Assembly: GCA_900291925.1 (NCBI GenBank)
Contig: UWYS01000004.1
Span: 1 to 64,000 of the forward strand
DNA length: 64,000 bases
Source: Thecaphora thlaspeos
Taxonomy: Eukaryota; Basidiomycota; Ustilaginomycetes; Urocystidales; Glomosporiaceae
Reading direction: 5' to 3'
The notes beneath the pieces were generated by a model. The model had not been told where the DNA came from and did not search any database. It worked only from the letters and a program-made list of their open reading frames with translations. Position numbers and translations under genes: made by a program. Below, piece by piece: positions 11,047 to 21,656 of the stretch. The stretch's first letter is position 1; the number at the start of each line of letters is the position of its first letter.

Positions 11047-13189
11047 GGTGGGCGACGGGTGGACGCGACGGATGTTGACGACGCGTTGGTTAGGGCTCTT
11101 TGCTACTGCTGCTGTCGCTGCGTCGGGTAGAGAGGGACTGATTCAACAGCGGCTCGCGTGGAGTTGAAAAGGAGAGTGAGATGCTGAAAGAATGTGTTTG
11201 GCGGAAGGAGACAGAGAGGGTTGGTCCAAGCTAGCGAAGCGCCATCCAAGAAGGACCTTGGACGGAGGAGCGGCTGGTGAGAGGGGATGAGGGGAGGGGG
11301 AGGGGGAGGGGGAGGGGAAGCAGTCTTGAGGGAGCGGGTGGTAAGTGGAAACAGAAACAAGAGTACGGCAGACGTCAGTCTCGATGACGACTCTTATAGG
11401 CATCTCGACAGCCTGTCGCTTGATCCTTGTCCGTGACGGCCCGGTATGGCGGCGCAAAGAGAGGATAGCGCGGCGATGCATCTCCCTCGAGACCAAGACG
11501 CGCTGTCCCGCTCGTTTGCATGTGCTCGTCACTGTTGATCTGATCATCGCTCTCCACTGAGACAGACGGAGGAAAAGGTAGTGAGACAGGGCAGGACGAC
11601 GATCACGCCAAGTTCAAGGGCCAGGGCGATGGAGCAGGGGAGACGAGGAGCAGAGCGCCGTGCTGCCTTGTCGCCGTCGTGGTTGGCGCAGTCCGAGCGG
11701 TTGCTGTGCGCGTACGTCTGTTGTGGCCTCGGGCGTCTGTCCATCTCCGCCATTCCGTCGGTGAGAGGGTACAGTCCAAGCCAGCAACGGACGCCAAGGG
11801 GACGAGGGGCGCTCGAGTCGGGCCGAAAGGTGTATGCGGTGAGCGGGGCCCGCGAATCCTCGTCGCCCGACGGAAGCGCGAGCTTTTGAGCCGAGGTAGT
11901 TAGGACATGTTGTTCCTTTCTCGGTAAAAGAAGTTGACAGGAGGAAAGAAAGGGCGAGGGGAAGAGGGGGACGGTTGGACAGGAACGAGCGACGGAAGCG
12001 GAGCATAGGCATGAGCGTTAGGGACGGCAGGCAGCGGCAAGGACGGGAAGGAAAGATCGGGCTCAAGGAGCGGTGAGCTGGCAAGGTCTAGATGGGAGCT
12101 GGTGCGAGTGAGGTACTGTAAGTAACTTAGGAGGAGATGGCGGCGTAGCGACGCCGAGGTCGCCGGGAATGGGTATGCAGAGATGCAAGAGCGGGAAGGC
12201 TGTTGCATGGGGTGGCGGAAGGAGAGAGGGGAGGAGAGGAGGAGAGGAGGAGAGGAGGGAGGGGGACGACGCCAGCACGTGGATGTACGGTACCTGGAAG
12301 CACTCACGACTGCTGCGACGCGTGTCTGTCCGTTTGACAGCTGTCTTGCTCGCTGCGGTGACACTGGCGGTTTTGCGCGGCCTTTGGTTGCAGCGGCGGG
12401 CCAAAGGTGACCAGCGGTCCCTGAATGCAGCGGCGCCAACAAAATTTTGTCTGCATCGCATCAATAGCCCCGCCAACGTCCCAACGTCCCCACATCCCCG
12501 GAGCAGGTGCCCAAACCCCATCGCAGCTCAAGGCCGTCATGCAAGAAGGCTCGCGCTCGACGACACCTCGAGACACACTACTTGCTTCCGTCGGTCGCTT
12601 GGGCGCTTTGCGATCGGGTACTGTCGCAGGCTATCGTAGCCTTCGAGCGTACATCTCCAGATGGCGCATCGGCCTGGCCTACTCGACGGAAGCTGTTCGC
12701 ATCCACTTACGGCCGACGTTGGACGGTGCTCGTCTGGCAGTCCTCCCTCGTCGTCGTCATGAGTGAGGGACAAAGCAGTCTGATCCCCCGTTGGAGCATC
12801 GCGCTTCTGCAGAGAGGAACAAAGGCCTTGCGGTGCGTTGGGTAGGATAGCGCCGAAATCTTGCTCACGCACGTACCTCAAGGAAATATGTAGCTGGAGA
12901 CACCTCTCCATCCCGTGTGCGTCCATGGGCCAAACGCCGACGCCAGCCAAGCCTCGGCCAGGTCATGTTGTTTCCCGTTCGTGATCAATGGTATCACTGC
13001 ATTGAGGCGTGTCGTGTCCGTTGCACGTGTGTTCCTCAGCTTCCTCCTGCCAGTAGCAGTTATGGAAGGTAAGCGAAAGAAGTTGAGAGCCGGTTGAGGA
13101 GGCGGCAAGACAACCCCTCATCCCGCAGTCTTCCGGACGACTCTCGAGTGTGAAGAAAAAAAGGTAGCGAAAAAATGAGAGTGAATTTC
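11047..13189. other. Gene-free spacer, left of the satellite
   Basis: The first few hundred bases should hold the promoter of the secreted-protein gene on the minus strand; a CCTCCC/GGGAGG-rich tract lies at 11290-11325. Several frames of 60-180 codons exist on both strands, but they are compositionally simple, overlap one another and carry no motif. Sequence near 12465-12510 (cccacatccccgg) resembles words from the adjoining satellite, so degenerate satellite may extend this far. Confidence 0.5.
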
Positions 13190-14519
13190 CATTCCACACC
13201 TCCAGGGCCAGAGCCAATAAAAACCTCCACATTCCCAGTGCATCGTGCGCGTAAACACCTCCACATCCCCGGTGCGTCGTCCGTACGCGTCTCGCGCGAC
13301 TAAACACCTCCGCATCGCGTCGCGCCATTCAGACGCGTCTCGCGTGCGTAAACAGGTTCACAACCAGACGCGTCGAGCGAGTAAATACGTCCTCACCAGG
13401 ACGCGTCAATCCAACGCGTCTCGCGCGAGTGAATACCTCCATATCAAGTCGCCTCGTCAAGATGCGTCTCGCGCGAGTCAACACGTCCACCTCCGCAGCC
13501 GGTATGTGCTCCGGAATCAAGGACACGAGGGAAAGGACAGGATAAGGGGCGAACAGGGGGACGGACCTGGGTTGCCGGACCGAGAGGTGCGCGTCGCGAA
13601 TGGGCCAGTGGGCCAAATGACGCGAGGGCGAAGGCGCGGGAGCGTGCAGCTGCGAGGCCCAAAGCGAGACGGGGGGGGGGAACGAGGGCGAACGAGGGTG
13701 GAGAGACAAATGTGGTGAAGAGGGAAGATGCGAGGCGGGGAAGGGAGGCCTAAAATGAGCATGGGAGATGGACGGGTCGTCCGCGCACGCCGGCTGCCTC
13801 TCGTTGCACGGTTGCGAACGAACTCGAGCCGTCACGTCAGGACTCATTTCGCGCGAGTAAACAATTTTTATTTTATTTTTTCTAAATGCGTTGCGTCGCG
13901 CGAGTAATGACCTCCTCATCCAGCAAGGGTGTGCTCGATCGACGGCACGAGGGACGGGAAAAAGAAAACTGGGATTGCGGGTCCGGAGGACGGCCAGCCT
14001 CAGAGGTCATCCGGCCTGCTTTTGTCGCGCCGGGGCGCGAGCTTGTACAGGTGCTCGGGCATAAAGCGGCCCTGAACGATCGCGTCCAGCTGGCGGCGCT
14101 CCACATCCGATAACTTGGAGGGCAACGTTAGAGTTAGGTGGTGGCGTTGTCGTCTGTATGCTGGAAGCTGACGGACGAGGAACGAGTGCGTGCCAAGCTG
14201 GTGGGCGCTTGGGTTCGTGTTTACTAGAGCGAGACGCATAATCGCGGCGAATAAATTTGGGGTCTCTAATGTCGAACTAAATCGGGCAAGATAGGTTGAG
14301 GCGGCGCTCCTGCATGTGGAGAGGCGTGGTCGCCAAATGATTCGGGCGAGACGCGTTTGATTCGTCGCATCTGCATGGAGGTGCCTAAGCGCGTGTGACT
14401 CGGCCGTTGCGCAATCACGTTGTCTCTCGGGCTAGACGCGTCGGTTCGATGCGCCTGCATGTGGAGGTACCAAGCGATTTTGTCACGCGCGTACCTTCAC
14501 ATTAAACCGCGTCGTCGAC

Positions 14520-14690
14520 AGGTTTCGGCATCGGGCCCTTTCGGGCGAAAGCCTCCAACTACCGGTTGCATTGAGCTTTCAAGGTTATCGGGCGAGAAGC
14601 TGCACATTTCTGTTATATCGGGCGAATAGACGTTGCATTTGGTGGTAGTTAGATTTCGGACTCACCGGGCGAGGCCGCCTGCCACTGACG
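14520..14690 (+). repeat. Second satellite motif block (TATCGGGCGAGAAG), copy 1
   Basis: Three or four spaced copies of a TATCGGGCGAGAAGC-like word (TTCGGGCGAAAGC, TTATCGGGCGAGAAGCTG, ATATCGGGCGAATAG) end in GGGCGAGGCCGCCTGC at 14667-14682. The same block recurs near 16.4-16.54 and 17.27-17.35 kb, showing a higher-order arrangement within the satellite. Confidence 0.7.
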
Positions 14691-16399
14691 ATGCAACAAG
14701 GTTTGGAGGCCGGGCAACGCGTCTCCTCGCACTTGGCTTCGGTACGAGTGACGCGGCTTGGTTCCGAGATGGGCAGGATGTTTAATCCGGCAGGACGCTT
14801 TGCATCGGCACTCGGCGAATTTAGACGTCGAGGTAGGCCGCCTGTTTATTCGTGCGGGATGCGTCTCGTCGGCGTCTCACCAATTTCGATGGGCAGGCCT
14901 GACATCTTGTTGACTCATGCGAGTCGTGTTTATCCGATTCGTACGAAGCGACCTGATGAGGAGGTGGGGGTCCTGAAAGTCACTCGCGCGAGACCCGATT
15001 TGTCGTTTTGACGCGTCTGCTTCGAGCCAATTTGCGTGAGACGCGTTATTTTCTGTTGTGATCAACGCATCTCGTTGGGGAGGTGGGCGCCCAATTTCTT
15101 TTTGCGCGAGACGCAACGCGTCCTCGCGCCCGACGCGCCTTGGTCTGGAGTTGAGCCACGAATAATAATTATTTTTTCGCGCGGAACCCGTCGTGCCTGC
15201 ACGGGTGACGCGCCATGGTGAGGAGGTGAGCCGCGTGTTTACCCGTGTGTGATGCGTTCCGCCGGCATGGTCGGTGCGACCCGTGTGGAGTGTCCGAATG
15301 TTAACTCGCGCGAGATGCTGGGTGCCGCTACCATCTTCGCGACTGGTAGAGGTGAGTGGCGCGTGCACCCGTGCGAGCCGTTTTTTGCCGGCACGGTTGA
15401 CGGCACATCGTGGAGGTGAGCTTGAATTTACATACTCCCGCCAGACGCATTGAGTTGGGGCATGGCAAGCCCCACGCGACTCAGTGTGGAGGTGGGCCAC
15501 GCTTTTGTCTCGCGCGAGACATTTGCTGCCGGCTTGGTTGCCGCGATTTGATGAGGTGGGCCGCGTGATTTTTCACGCGAGACGCGCTGGCTTCTGCCCG
15601 CTTTACGTGACTTATGGGGAGATGGGCTGCATTTTGTTTCGCGCGAGACGTGTTGTCATTTTCGACGCGACACGATGAGGAAGAGGGCCGCGTGTTTACT
15701 AGCGGGAGACGGACCTGCCTGGCGGGCTCGTCGCGCGCGTAAATACCTCCTCATCCTGTCAACCTGTCCAGTTGCGTCTCGCGCGACTAAATCCCTCCTC
15801 TTTTGGGCGCGAGTAATCACTACCGTCCGGACGCGTCGTCCAGACGCGTCTCGCGCAAATCAATGCTCAGCGACACTCGTCTAGACGGTGCGATCAAATC
15901 TGTAGGTGATAACTCGCGCGGGACGTGCTCGGTTGATGCGCCTGGATGAGAAAATGATGACTTGCGCGAGACGAAATGAGAGGTTGCGCCTTGATCGGGA
16001 GGTGTTTACCCGCGCGACCATACCGGTTGGGTAGGTGTTTTTCGCGCGACACGATTGACTAAGCAAAGATTACTCGCGCGAGTCGCGATCGATCGACGCA
16101 ACGGAATCAAGAGGTGGTCCCTCACAAGACGCGACTGAAAGTGGAAAGATCGCGTTGGCCGGCCGCGTCCTGCGCGAGTCGACCCCTTCTCGCAGGTAAA
16201 CACGCGGCCCCTCCACATTATGTCGCGTCGGCCGCCGGCGCTTTCCGCCCCGTAAACACTTACCAAATCTGATCGGATCGTATAGACGCGTGTCGCGGGA
16301 GTCATCAACTTGCCATTCAGACGCGTTGTCCAGACGCGTCTCGCGCGACTCATTAACTTCAGATTTAAACGTGGCGCCGACTTCCGCATTAATTCAGCT

Positions 16400-16540
16400 G
16401 GGATTATGCGGCTCTCGGACTTATCAAGCTCCCAAAATTATCGTGCGAGAAGCTATGACTTACCGATGTGCCGAGGGAGAAGATATTGCTTTTGCAGGTA
16501 TCGGGCTTTTGAACTTATCGGGCGAGGCCGCCTGCAATTT
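16400..16540 (+). repeat. Second satellite motif block, copy 2
   Basis: Contains TTATCGTGCGAGAAGCTA, GTATCGGGCTTTTG and TTATCGGGCGAGGCC, ending with the same 16-base word GGGCGAGGCCGCCTGC (16520-16535) found at 14667-14682. It lies between an inverted and a direct run of the palindrome units, as does copy 3. Confidence 0.7.
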
Positions 16541-17264
16541 CGACGTGACTTGGTGTGGAGGCATGCCTCTTGTTTATTCGTGCGAGACAAGTTGCGACGG
16601 CACGGTCGACGCGACACGACGTGATGGGGTGGGCCGCATGATTACTCGCGCGAGACGCGTTTGTCGATTGACGCGACTGGCCGTCTGTTTACTCGCGTGA
16701 GACGCGTCGGCCCGATTTTACGGGAACTGATGTGGAGGTGGGCCGTGTATCTTCACTCGCGCGAGACGCGTTGGTCCAGTTGACGCGCTTTCATGTGGAG
16801 GTGGGCTGCGTGTTTACCCGCGCGAGACGCTAGTTATTTTTGATGGATGTGGAAGTGGGGCCCTTCTTTACCCGCGCGAGATCTTGCGCCGACAGGACTT
16901 GATGTGGAGGCTGGTCGTGTCTTTCCTCGCGCGAGACGCGCCTGCATGGGTTTACGCGACCGGATGTGGAGGTGAGCCCAGTGTTATTCCGCGCGAGATG
17001 TGCCGGCATGGCGGGCTCGACGCGCGAGTAAACACACCCTCATCTCGGCGCGTCAACCATCCGCGTCTCGCGCGAGTAATTCCCTTCATTTTCGGTTTCC
17101 CGTCCTCTGGATGCGTCTCGTGCGATTTGACCTCTCCACATCTGGTCGCCCCGTCCGGACACGACTTGCGCGAGTCCTTATTTCCACATCAAATCGCGTC
17201 GACGACGTGGTACGGTACCCAGACTTTCCGGACGAAATTCATGCGGCTACCGAATTGATTTAGG

Positions 17265-17355
17265 TCCCATATCTATCGGGCGAAAAGCTGTTGTTTCACC
17301 GACCTTTCGGGCGAGAAGTGATTTTTTTTTTTGAAGGTATCGGGCGAGCCGCATG
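17265..17355 (+). repeat. Second satellite motif block, copy 3
   Basis: Contains CTATCGGGCGAAAAGCTG, CTTTCGGGCGAGAAGTG and GTATCGGGCGAGCCGCATGC, then direct palindrome units resume. Spacing between words is about 30-40 bases, as in the other two blocks. Confidence 0.7.
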
Positions 17356-17443
17356 CATCCGCGCGTGAGACGCGTTGCGCCGACATGGTCAACGCGACTT
17401 GATGTGGAGGTAGGATAAAAGCTTACTCGCGCGAGAGACCTAT

Positions 17444-17444
<1 letters not shown>

Positions 17445-17478
<34 letters not shown>
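17445..17478 (+). repeat. Poly(T) tract of 34 bases
   Basis: An uninterrupted run of about 34 T follows a palindrome unit inside the satellite and is followed by TCGATGCGAC. It could be the (reversed) A-tail of a retroposed fragment or slippage in a satellite unit. The length may not be exact in the assembly. Confidence 0.8.
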
Positions 17479-17890
17479 CGATGCGACTTTATGGAGGTGA
17501 ATCGTGCCATTTTTCGCGCGAGACGAGTGATCCTGGCATAGGTGCGCCCCGATGGAGGCGGGGCAACGTGTTTACTCGCGCGAGACGCTTTGCGCCCGCA
17601 CGGTAGACGCGACCTGCTGTAGAGGTGAGACGCATTTCACTCGCGCGAGACGCATTGATACGGCACTCGACGCGACCTGTTGAGGAGGCACCCCGCGTAT
17701 TGACGCGTGGGAGACAAGGCTTTCCCGCCGACGCATCTCGATTTGGAGGCGCCCCGCCTGATTAACCGCGCGAGACGCGGCGTTTGGCCGATGCGTCTAG
17801 TTCGGAGGTGAGCCGCGTGCTTACCCGCGCGAGACGATGTGGAGGGTGAGCCGCGTTTTGCTCGGGCGAGACGAGCTGCGCCGGCAGTGT

Positions 17891-18680
17891 CGAAGTGTAT
17901 CAAAGTGGATTCGCGTCTTCCTGTGTATCTCCCGAGGAATCGATAGCAAAGACAACATGAAAGTTCGTCCAGGTGAGAACCAGCCGAGTTGTGCTCCCGG
18001 TCGACCGGTCGATAGGGGAGAGACAAGAACGAACCAGAGGCAAACAGGGAGGAAGGGAAGAGGAAACCGGAGCTGAAGATCTCGGACACGAGACGGGACG
18101 CCTTGCGCACGGGCCCGGGAGGGCCGAGCGGAGCAATCGGTCAGAGACTGGCGCAGAGCAAGGTCGAAACAAAGTGCAGGAGGGAACGGAGGGCAGACGA
18201 GAGAAGGGGGAGGGAAGGGTGGGAAGCTCGAAAGTCAGGGTGTAGAGGGACGCGCGAGAGGAGAGAGAGAGAGAGAGAGAGAGTTGTTGGAGGAAGAGAG
18301 GATAGGCGGATTCCAAGGTTAAGCGGCGAGATATATGGGGAAGGGGGGTATGCGCAGGCTAGCCGCCCCACATCACTCGGCCGTGATATGGACGAAGACC
18401 AATACCACCCTTGAACGTTGTTTCGTGTAAGGGCGAAGCGGCCCACCGACCGAGGTTGAGCTGGACGCAAGACGTCCAAGCTAAGGCCAAGACCTCAACG
18501 CTCGTAAGGAGCCAGGGATGGATGCAAGAACTCGGACTTCATCCTTCTCGAGGACAAAGCCAAGCTCAACTCGCACCGTGCAAGATCCATGCAGCTCGTT
18601 TCGCACAGCTGCTATCACGCGTTCCGATTCGATTCGATAAGTGATCCTCTCCTCATTCTAAGAGGCGTAGTGTAGTGTAA
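17891..18680. other. Gene-free spacer, right of the satellite
   Basis: This is the 3' flank of the amino acid transporter. It holds a GA dinucleotide tract at 18257-18283 and no convincing frame or RNA gene. The palindrome units stop at about 17890. Confidence 0.5.
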
Positions 18681-18786
18681 TTACTTCTCACCTTCTTCCC
18701 TCCTCGCACCTCCGATACTGTCTCTAGGTAACATTTCGACCTCCTCCTCTTCCTCAGCCTTGCGATCCTTTCTCAGTGGCATGACA

Positions 18787-18817
<31 letters not shown>

Positions 18818-20977
18818 GGGTTGGACCTGGTCTAGTCTCGGTCGACCGCGAGCGGAGGCAAGAGAATCCCGGGATCCGCCGTCTAGCTTCGGCCTGGGAG
18901 AGGAAGTAGACTGGTACACCGACCAAGATGAAGCCAAAGGCCGCTAGAGCTTCCAGAGGGGCAGAGACGACGGGCATGAGAAGCAGAAAGAGCGCCACGG
19001 CTGTACGATCGGGACGCAAGGCGGAGAGAGGCGGTTCGTCAGATGGATGAACGAGCGTCAACGTTAGGAAGCGGGGGGAAGGGGGGGACGTACCTGCAAA
19101 GAGGATCGGTGTAGGTAGCCAGGCCTGCGACGGTATCAGAGGAAGGCGATGTCGTTCCAGTGTAAGTGAGCAGTCCATGCATCAGGATCCCTACCGCAGC
19201 CGCCCCTCTCGCGCTCGCTCACCTTGTAGGGTCGTTGCAGGTTGGGCTCCTTGATCCGCAGCACCAGGAGCCCGAGCACGGTGCAGAGGTAAAAGGTCCA
19301 GCTGCACACGCCGTAAAAGTTGACCAGGCTCGCAAACCCGCTCCCGAGCACGATGTACATGATGGTCAGCACCAGCTGGAGCATGAGCGCGTTGAGCGGC
19401 GTCTTTGTCCGCCTGTTGAGGTCGCCAAACAACGCCGGTAGGTAGCCTTCGCGCGACGCTGCGAGGATCAGCCGCGCCGTCGTGTAGACCTGGCCGTTGA
19501 GCGCGCCGAAGCAGCTAAAGGCGACGAAGAAGGCAAAGACGACGCCGCCCGTGGTGCCAGAGATCGCAGAGCCAAAGTCGAGCGCGACGGTGTTGGTGCG
19601 CTTGACAAGGTCCGGCGGCAGGACGACAAAGTAGGACGTCACCGCCGAGAGAAAGATGAGGATGACAATCGAGAGGCTGAGGTGGATGACGCGCGGAAGG
19701 TCGCGCTCGACGCGCTTCATCTCGCCCGCGACAAAGCAGCTCTGATCCCACCCGTCAAAGGCCCACAGGCCGCTGTAGAGGGCCAGGGCGTAGGCGCTCG
19801 GGTTGGTCGAGGACCCCTGGAAGAGATGCGAGAGCGAGCCAAAGGCGTAGGCCGAGTCGGTCGACACCCGACCGCGCGCCACCTGGACGATGGCGAGGAT
19901 GGGGACGGCCGCGAGCGCGACGAGCTTGACGAGGGTCGTGGCGATCTGGGTGCGCGTCCCGAGCTTGTTGCTGAAGGCGTTGAGCAGCGTGACGACGAGC
20001 GCAATCAAGCAGGCGATCAACTTGACGCTCCAGGCGGGGATATCGTCGAGGCCCTTTTCGTGCGGGTGTCCGGCATCGCTGGTTGTGACGTGGTAGAGGA
20101 CACGAGCGATGTACTCGCCAAAGATGGTCGCGACGATCGCCCCGGCGCCCGGCTTCAGCGCGACGAGGGCGGACCAGGTGAAGAGGAAGGCGGTGGCCGG
20201 GCCGAACGAGTAGTTGAGGTAGGCTTGGGGGCCGCCGTTGAGCGGGATCGAGGCGCCGAGCTCGGCGTAGGAGCTGGCGCCCGTCCAGGCGAGGACACCG
20301 CTGAGGAGCCAGACGACGAGGCTGGCGCCGATGGAGCCGACGTTGAGCGTCACGACGCCGGGCGAGGAAAAGATGCCGCTGCCGATCTGGACGCCGACGG
20401 TGAGGGCGATGCCGTCGAGGAGGGTGACCTTACGCTCGTTGTCGCGCGACCCGCCGAGCGAGCGTCGCGGGCGATGTGCCCCCTGCCTCGAGCGTGCACG
20501 GCTGCGGTCGCTGGATGCGCTGACGGCGCCCTCTACGTCTCCGTAGTCGCCCGCCTGCCAGCTGGCGTCAGCGTCCTGCGTACTGAGGCTCAAGGGTAAG
20601 AGGTGGTCGCGGTAGCCAAACGAGAGGCTCTCGACGCTGGCGCGCGCCAAGGCGTGGCCGACCTTTGTCAAGCCGTCGTCGTCGCTATGGCCCTCTGACT
20701 CGAGCTTTGCTATTCTTGGGAGGGCCGAGCCGGAACGAAAGACTACGAGGTCATCTTCATCGTCACCGCCATCTGCATCAAGGTCGCTTTCGGTCTCCCT
20801 CTGTTTGCCCCTTGCGTTGGCTGATGATGCCTGCGTGACTGGATGTTGTTCCTGCTGCTGCTGCGGCGACGGCGGCGATGGGCTGAGGTCGTGGTCGAGT
20901 GGGCTGGAGGTGATGGCCGCTAGTGCGTCTGGTACACCGACCGTAGCGATGGCGGCGGCGACCGGATCCGATGACAT
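18681..20977 (-). CDS. LAT-family amino acid transporter (APC superfamily)
   Basis: Plasma-membrane amino acid permease related to L-type/MUP-type transporters. Three exons: 20977-19223, a 31-base microexon 19124-19094, and 19000-18681. Both introns are short (98 and 93 bases) with GTGAGC and GTACGT donors. The joins restore the conserved segment NLQRPYKAWLPTPILFAAVA. The predicted protein is about 701 residues: a disordered N-terminus of about 200 residues with Gln- and Asp-rich parts, then twelve membrane segments. The first transmembrane signature is GVQIGSGIFSSPGVV, followed by TGASSYAELGASIPLNGGPQ, both typical of the family. The C-terminus carries a poly-Asp tract encoded by a GTC repeat (18788-18820). 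The start MSSDPV at 20977 was preferred over an upstream in-frame ATG because the upstream part is low-complexity and overlaps the shared promoter with the Sfi1 gene. Substrate not predictable; neutral amino acids or methionine are typical. Confidence 0.9.
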
Positions 20978-21656
20978 CGGAGCGCGGGGCCCGGTTGAGG
21001 GTAGCAGAGAGCGAGGCAATGAGGCTGGCAGCGGGGGGGGGGGGCAAGGTGACTGGCAGAGGCGCGGCGGCGATGGTGGCGAGTGGTTGGGAGAGACTGT
21101 CCCTTGGAGCGGGTGCGTGGGCTGGTGGTCGACGTCGGCGTCGAGCGAGAGGTGAGGTGTGAGGCCTCCGTGCCGGTGCAGGTGAGTGCAGCAAGGATGA
21201 AGCCCCTCACCAGACACACCTCGGCGGCCGCCCGGGACCCGAGCCAAAAATTTAGGTGCGCTTCACGCTTCTCGCTCGGTGGAGGTCTCAAGTGTCTGGC
21301 TGGACGTGGAGCGTGGCGTGGAGCGTGGCGTGTCGCGTCAGAGCAAGGCTCCCCGCCCCGCCGGCCGCTCTGCGCTGGAGCGTGGGAAAGAGAGTGTTGG
21401 TCTTGTGCGCGCCGGCTCATCCGGCAAACCTCATCGTCGTCGCACCATCACGTCAGTGACGCCAAAACAGCCTCCACCATGCCCAACATCATAAACAACA
21501 GCACCCCAACGCTCGAATAGCGTATCGCGGCCACGGCACCCGACCCGACACACACGCCCCAGCCGAGCACGGCACGGCCTCGGCCTCTCGACGCGGACGT
21601 TCCCAGTGAGCAAGCAAGCAAGCAAGCAAGCACGGCTTCCGACGTCGACCGCCACC
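20978..21656. promoter_or_regulatory. Divergent promoter region between transporter and SFI1
   Basis: 679 bases separate the start codons of two diverging genes. Features seen are a G9 run at 21035-21043, GTGGAGCGTGGCGTGGAGC direct repeats at 21307-21330 and a CAAG tetranucleotide repeat (21610-21631) in the presumed leader of the rightward gene. Confidence 0.5.

Larger units (their letters stand above)
13190..17890. repeat. Degenerate CTCGCGCGAG palindrome satellite
   Basis: About 4.7 kb made largely of diverged units of roughly 50-70 bases. The core is the perfect 10-base palindrome CTCGCGCGAG, usually in the context TTTACTCGCGCGAGACGCG, followed by GACGCGACTTGATG and then TGTGGAGGTGGGCCGCGT leading into the next core. 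I counted 13 exact cores by eye, starting at 13420, 13468, 14983, 15305, 15509, 16073, 16645, 16756, 16926, 17067, 17426, 17575 and 17640, plus at least 15 one-base variants (CCCGCGCGAG, TTCGCGCGAG, CTCGCGTGAG and others). Flanking words reverse orientation: inverted near 13.2-13.5, 15.73-15.88, 16.29-16.37 and 17.03-17.2 kb, direct elsewhere. Two patches without clear units (about 13.5-13.84 and 13.95-14.22 kb) interrupt the left part. No reading frame over about 200 codons and no transposase, integrase or RNA gene was found. Function unknown. Confidence 0.85.

Noticed and set aside
11614..12950. Several 100-180 codon frames on both strands left of the satellite
   Set aside because: They overlap one another in competing frames, are Ser/Pro/Arg-rich and have no family resemblance.
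13190..17890. Regularly spaced palindromic repeats as a CRISPR array
   Set aside because: Units are diverged, in both orientations, spacing varies, spacers are not unique, and a fungal chromosome end is the wrong context; no cas-like gene is nearby.
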